This document shows, in pieces, positions 3,688 through 5,656 of a stretch of 5,656 nucleotides of DNA. The notes beneath the pieces are model-generated. The model did no database searches, was not told where the DNA came from, and saw only the letters and a program-made list of their open reading frames with translations. The number at the start of each line of letters is the position of its first letter. Positions within the stretch are counted from its first letter, which is position 1. The DNA comes from CAKSXP01 sp964609305 (GTDB lineage: Bacteria > Bacillota > Clostridia > Oscillospirales > Oscillospiraceae). The DNA lies in assembly GCA_964609305.1 (NCBI GenBank), contig CAZSRK010000088.1, positions 1-5,656 of the forward strand, written 5' to 3'. Made by a program: the position numbers and the translations under genes.

Positions 3688-5412
3688 TCAGGCGTTTTCC
3701 CCGTCGCGGAACTGGAGCGCGTAAAGCCGGCTGTAAAGCCCGTCCTTTGCCATGAGCTGCTCGTGAGTGCCCTGTTCGGCGATCCTTTCGTTGTCGATGA
3801 CAGCGATTTCGTCGGCATTCTTTATGGTCGAGAGCCTGTGCGCCACCACCAGAGTAGTCCTGCCGCGGCACAGTTCGTCAAGCGATTGCTGGATGAGTAT
3901 CTCCGTGGTATTGTCCAGGGCGCTGGTCGCCTCGTCCAGAATAAGTATCGGCGGGTTTTTCAGAAACACGCGCGCGATGCTCAGACGCTGTTTCTGCCCG
4001 CCGGACAGGCGGACGCCGCGCTCTCCGATGACGGTGTCATAGCCCTCTGGAAGGCCCATGATATAGTCGTGGATGTTTGCGCGCCGCGCGGCCTCGATCA
4101 CCTCATCGTCGCCGGCGTCCAGCCGGCCATAGAGGATATTGTCCCTTATGCTCGCGTTAAAGAGATATACGTCCTGCTGCACAATGCCGATGTTGCGGCG
4201 CAGCGAGGTCATGGTTATATCGTGGATATCCACGCCGTCTATGAGTATCTGTCCCTGTTCCACATCGTAGAAATGGGGTATCAGATGGCAGATGGTCGTC
4301 TTTCCGCCGCCGCTGGGACCGACCAGCGCGAAGGTCTTTCCCTTGTCGATGCGAAGGCTTATATCGTTTAATACGTCGCGTTCCCTACCGTAACCGTATG
4401 TCACGTCCTTGAACTCGATCGTACCCTCGACCGTGCCGATATCGTGCGCGCCCGGGCTGTCTTTTTCGGGCTCGACGTCCATTATCTCACAGAAACGCTG
4501 GAACCCGGTCACGCCGCTCTGATACTGCTCCATGAAGTTTATCAGCGTCGTCACAGGGGTGATAAACAGGTTTACCGAGACAATGAAGGCCGAATAATCG
4601 GCAAAGTCGATACTGCCATTGTAGAGAAACACTCCGCCGACAATCAGCACGACGACGTTGAACACATTGGTTATAAAAGAAGTGGAGGAATGGAACTGAC
4701 CCATTGCCTTGTAAGCGTCGCGCCGTGCCTCGACAAAGGCGGAGTTGCCGACCTCGAACTTTTCAAACTCCTTTTCCGCGTTGTTAAAGGCTTTTGTAAC
4801 GCGTATTCCGGAGATGCTGCTCTCGAGCGAGGCGTTTATCTGTGCCGTGGATACGCGCGAGCGCATGAAAGCCTCGCGCTCCTTTTTCTGAAGCGGTACG
4901 GACACAAGGATGAGCAGCGGCACGCACAGGAAAATTATCAGAGTGAGCCAGAAGTCGATGGTCGACAGATATACGAAGGAAACTACGATAGTCATCGTCG
5001 TAATGATTGCGTTTTCGGGGCCGTGGTGGGCAAGCTCGCTTATATCCATAAGGTCGTTTGTCATGCGGGACATGATCTGGCCGGTCTCGTTGTCGTCGTA
5101 GAATCCGTATGGCAGTGTCTCAAGATGCAGGAACATCTCGCGGCGCATCTGAGCCTGCATCTTGACGCCCATCATATGCCCCTGATACTGGATAAAGTAG
5201 TTGAGTAGCATGCGCACTATGTATATTGCAAGCAGGCCGACGCCAAAGATAACGACCATGCGGATATTGCGGTTGGGTATCAGGTCGTTGAGCATCTGCC
5301 TTGTCATCATTGGATACACGATGCCGGACAGCGCGACCAGAAGCGACGCGAGCATGTCCAGCGTGAAGATGAGCTTGTGCGGTTTGTAGTAACTTATGAA
5401 ACGTTTAAGCAT
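3688..5412 (-). CDS. ABC exporter half-transporter (fused permease and ATPase)
   Basis: The 574-residue product is a full-length exporter-type subunit. The membrane domain (about 1-310) has six helices, near 15-36, 52-74, 133-152, 154-174, 243-265 and 271-292, and the coupling region YGFYDDNETGQIMSRMTND at 102-120. The nucleotide-binding domain (332-570) has every catalytic element: Walker A GPSGGGKT (365-372), Q-loop Q412-Q413, signature LSGGQ (469-473), Walker B ILILDE (489-494), D-loop SALD (497-500) and switch histidine H525. It should work as a homodimer, or as half of a heterodimer, to export lipids, drugs or peptides in the MsbA/BmrA manner. No partner subunit lies downstream; the upstream 240 bases also lack one. 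GGGAG 8 nt before the ATG supports the start. The substrate cannot be told from sequence. Confidence 0.95.
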   Translation of the reverse strand: MLKRFISYYKPHKLIFTLDMLASLLVALSGIVYPMMTRQMLNDLIPNRNIRMVVIFGVGLLAIYIVRMLLNYFIQYQGHMMGVKMQAQMRREMFLHLETLPYGFYDDNETGQIMSRMTNDLMDISELAHHGPENAIITTMTIVVSFVYLSTIDFWLTLIIFLCVPLLILVSVPLQKKEREAFMRSRVSTAQINASLESSISGIRVTKAFNNAEKEFEKFEVGNSAFVEARRDAYKAMGQFHSSTSFITNVFNVVVLIVGGVFLYNGSIDFADYSAFIVSVNLFITPVTTLINFMEQYQSGVTGFQRFCEIMDVEPEKDSPGAHDIGTVEGTIEFKDVTYGYGRERDVLNDISLRIDKGKTFALVGPSGGGKTTICHLIPHFYDVEQGQILIDGVDIHDITMTSLRRNIGIVQQDVYLFNASIRDNILYGRLDAGDDEVIEAARRANIHDYIMGLPEGYDTVIGERGVRLSGGQKQRLSIARVFLKNPPILILDEATSALDNTTEILIQQSLDELCRGRTTLVVAHRLSTIKNADEIAVIDNERIAEQGTHEQLMAKDGLYSRLYALQFRDGENA

Positions 5413-5476
5413 TTTACTCTCCCGTATAGCATTTGTTTATCTTGCCGACGACCGAAAAGGGCCGCCGGGGATATTT

Positions 5477-5505
5477 ATTGTACCATACTTTGCGCTGTTT
5501 TAGAA
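5477..5505 (-). promoter_or_regulatory. Sigma-A promoter of the ABC transporter gene
   Basis: On the minus strand, TACAAT (5477-5482) is preceded by TGG, an extended -10, and lies 17 nt from TTCTAA (5500-5505), a weak -35. Transcription would begin near 5470, leaving a leader of about 58 nt. The weak -35 with an extended -10 would suit help from an upstream-bound factor. Confidence 0.6.
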
Positions 5506-5525
5506 TCCTTTTAAACATCTTGAAT

Positions 5526-5541
5526 ACCGCGTCACCGCGTC
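5526..5541. repeat. Tandem 8-bp repeat upstream of the ABC promoter
   Basis: ACCGCGTC occurs twice in direct succession (GACGCGGT twice on the transcribed strand), 20 bp upstream of the -35 box. The position suits an activator site, but with only two short copies it could be chance. Confidence 0.4.
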
Positions 5542-5656
5542 CAAAAGAGGCCTCCCAAAGCGGCTTACCGGGAAAAACGCCGCGCGCACAGCAGCACAGC
5601 ATTGGTAGTGTCAAGGATTTTTCGCAAATTAGTTTGCAGTCGCTGGAGTGAATGAA
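5542..5656. other. Right-edge sequence without a supported gene
   Basis: Neither strand offers a frame with a ribosome binding site or family resemblance. The only structure noted is a small inverted repeat, GCAAA-TTAG-TTTGC at 5624-5637. The neighbouring gene on this side lies beyond the window. Confidence 0.4.

Noticed and set aside
3676..4371. Plus-strand open frame of 231 codons antisense to the ABC transporter ATPase
   Set aside because: The minus strand encodes an unmistakable, complete nucleotide-binding domain. The antisense frame has no ribosome binding site or family resemblance and is a by-product of GC-rich codon usage.
4444..5208. Plus-strand open frame of 254 codons antisense to the ABC permease domain
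   Set aside because: It lies wholly within the well-supported exporter gene and encodes nothing recognisable.
5414..5614. Short minus-strand frame upstream of the ABC gene
   Set aside because: It spans the ABC promoter and leader and has no supporting ribosome site or protein features.
5600..5656. Possible end of an insertion sequence at the right edge (TAGTGTCAAGGATTTTTCGC)
   Set aside because: It vaguely recalls transposon termini, but there is no matching inverted end, target duplication or transposase fragment in the window.

Overview
The window looks like chromosomal DNA from a medium-GC Clostridia-type Firmicute, possibly an Oscillospiraceae relative. This is inferred from the strong AGGAGG/GGGGA-type ribosome binding sites, a TTG start, sigma-A promoters with extended -10 boxes, a cobalamin riboswitch ahead of a solitary ECF S component, and gene families typical of gut Clostridia. 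No rRNA, tRNA, CRISPR array or transposase gene is visible.

Layout from left to right. (1) A minus-strand gene for a CNNM/CorC-type membrane protein (DUF21, CBS pair, CorC_HlyC domain) runs off into a strong terminator hairpin at the left edge. (2) A short AT-rich intergenic region carries two divergent promoters and, between them, a 33-bp imperfect palindrome that covers the -35 box of the leftward promoter. (3) The rightward promoter drives a long leader with a class-I-type cobalamin riboswitch. The leader is followed by a two-gene operon: a membrane-anchored DUF4430 (transcobalamin-like) protein and a small hydrophobic ECF-transporter S component whose start overlaps the end of the first gene. 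An intrinsic terminator closes this unit. (4) About 250 bases without a convincing gene hold several stem-loops and separate the operon from a convergent minus-strand gene for an XRE-family regulator with two C-terminal membrane helices; this gene is visibly more AT-rich than its neighbours. (5) A gene-free stretch of about 335 bases holds a perfect 16-bp-arm palindrome of the dispersed-repeat type. (6) A complete minus-strand exporter-type ABC half-transporter follows, with a recognisable promoter and an 8-bp tandem repeat upstream of it. The last 240 bases contain no gene I can support.

The most notable unit is the riboswitch, DUF4430 and S-component cassette. It reads as a compact module for capturing and importing a B12-type compound: an outer-face binding protein tethered to the membrane would hand ligand to an S component, which would borrow a shared EcfAA'T energizing module encoded elsewhere. 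The riboswitch gives the substrate class (cobalamin or a precursor), but the handover mechanism is inference. The other three genes (CNNM, XRE, ABC exporter) show no evident functional link to this module.
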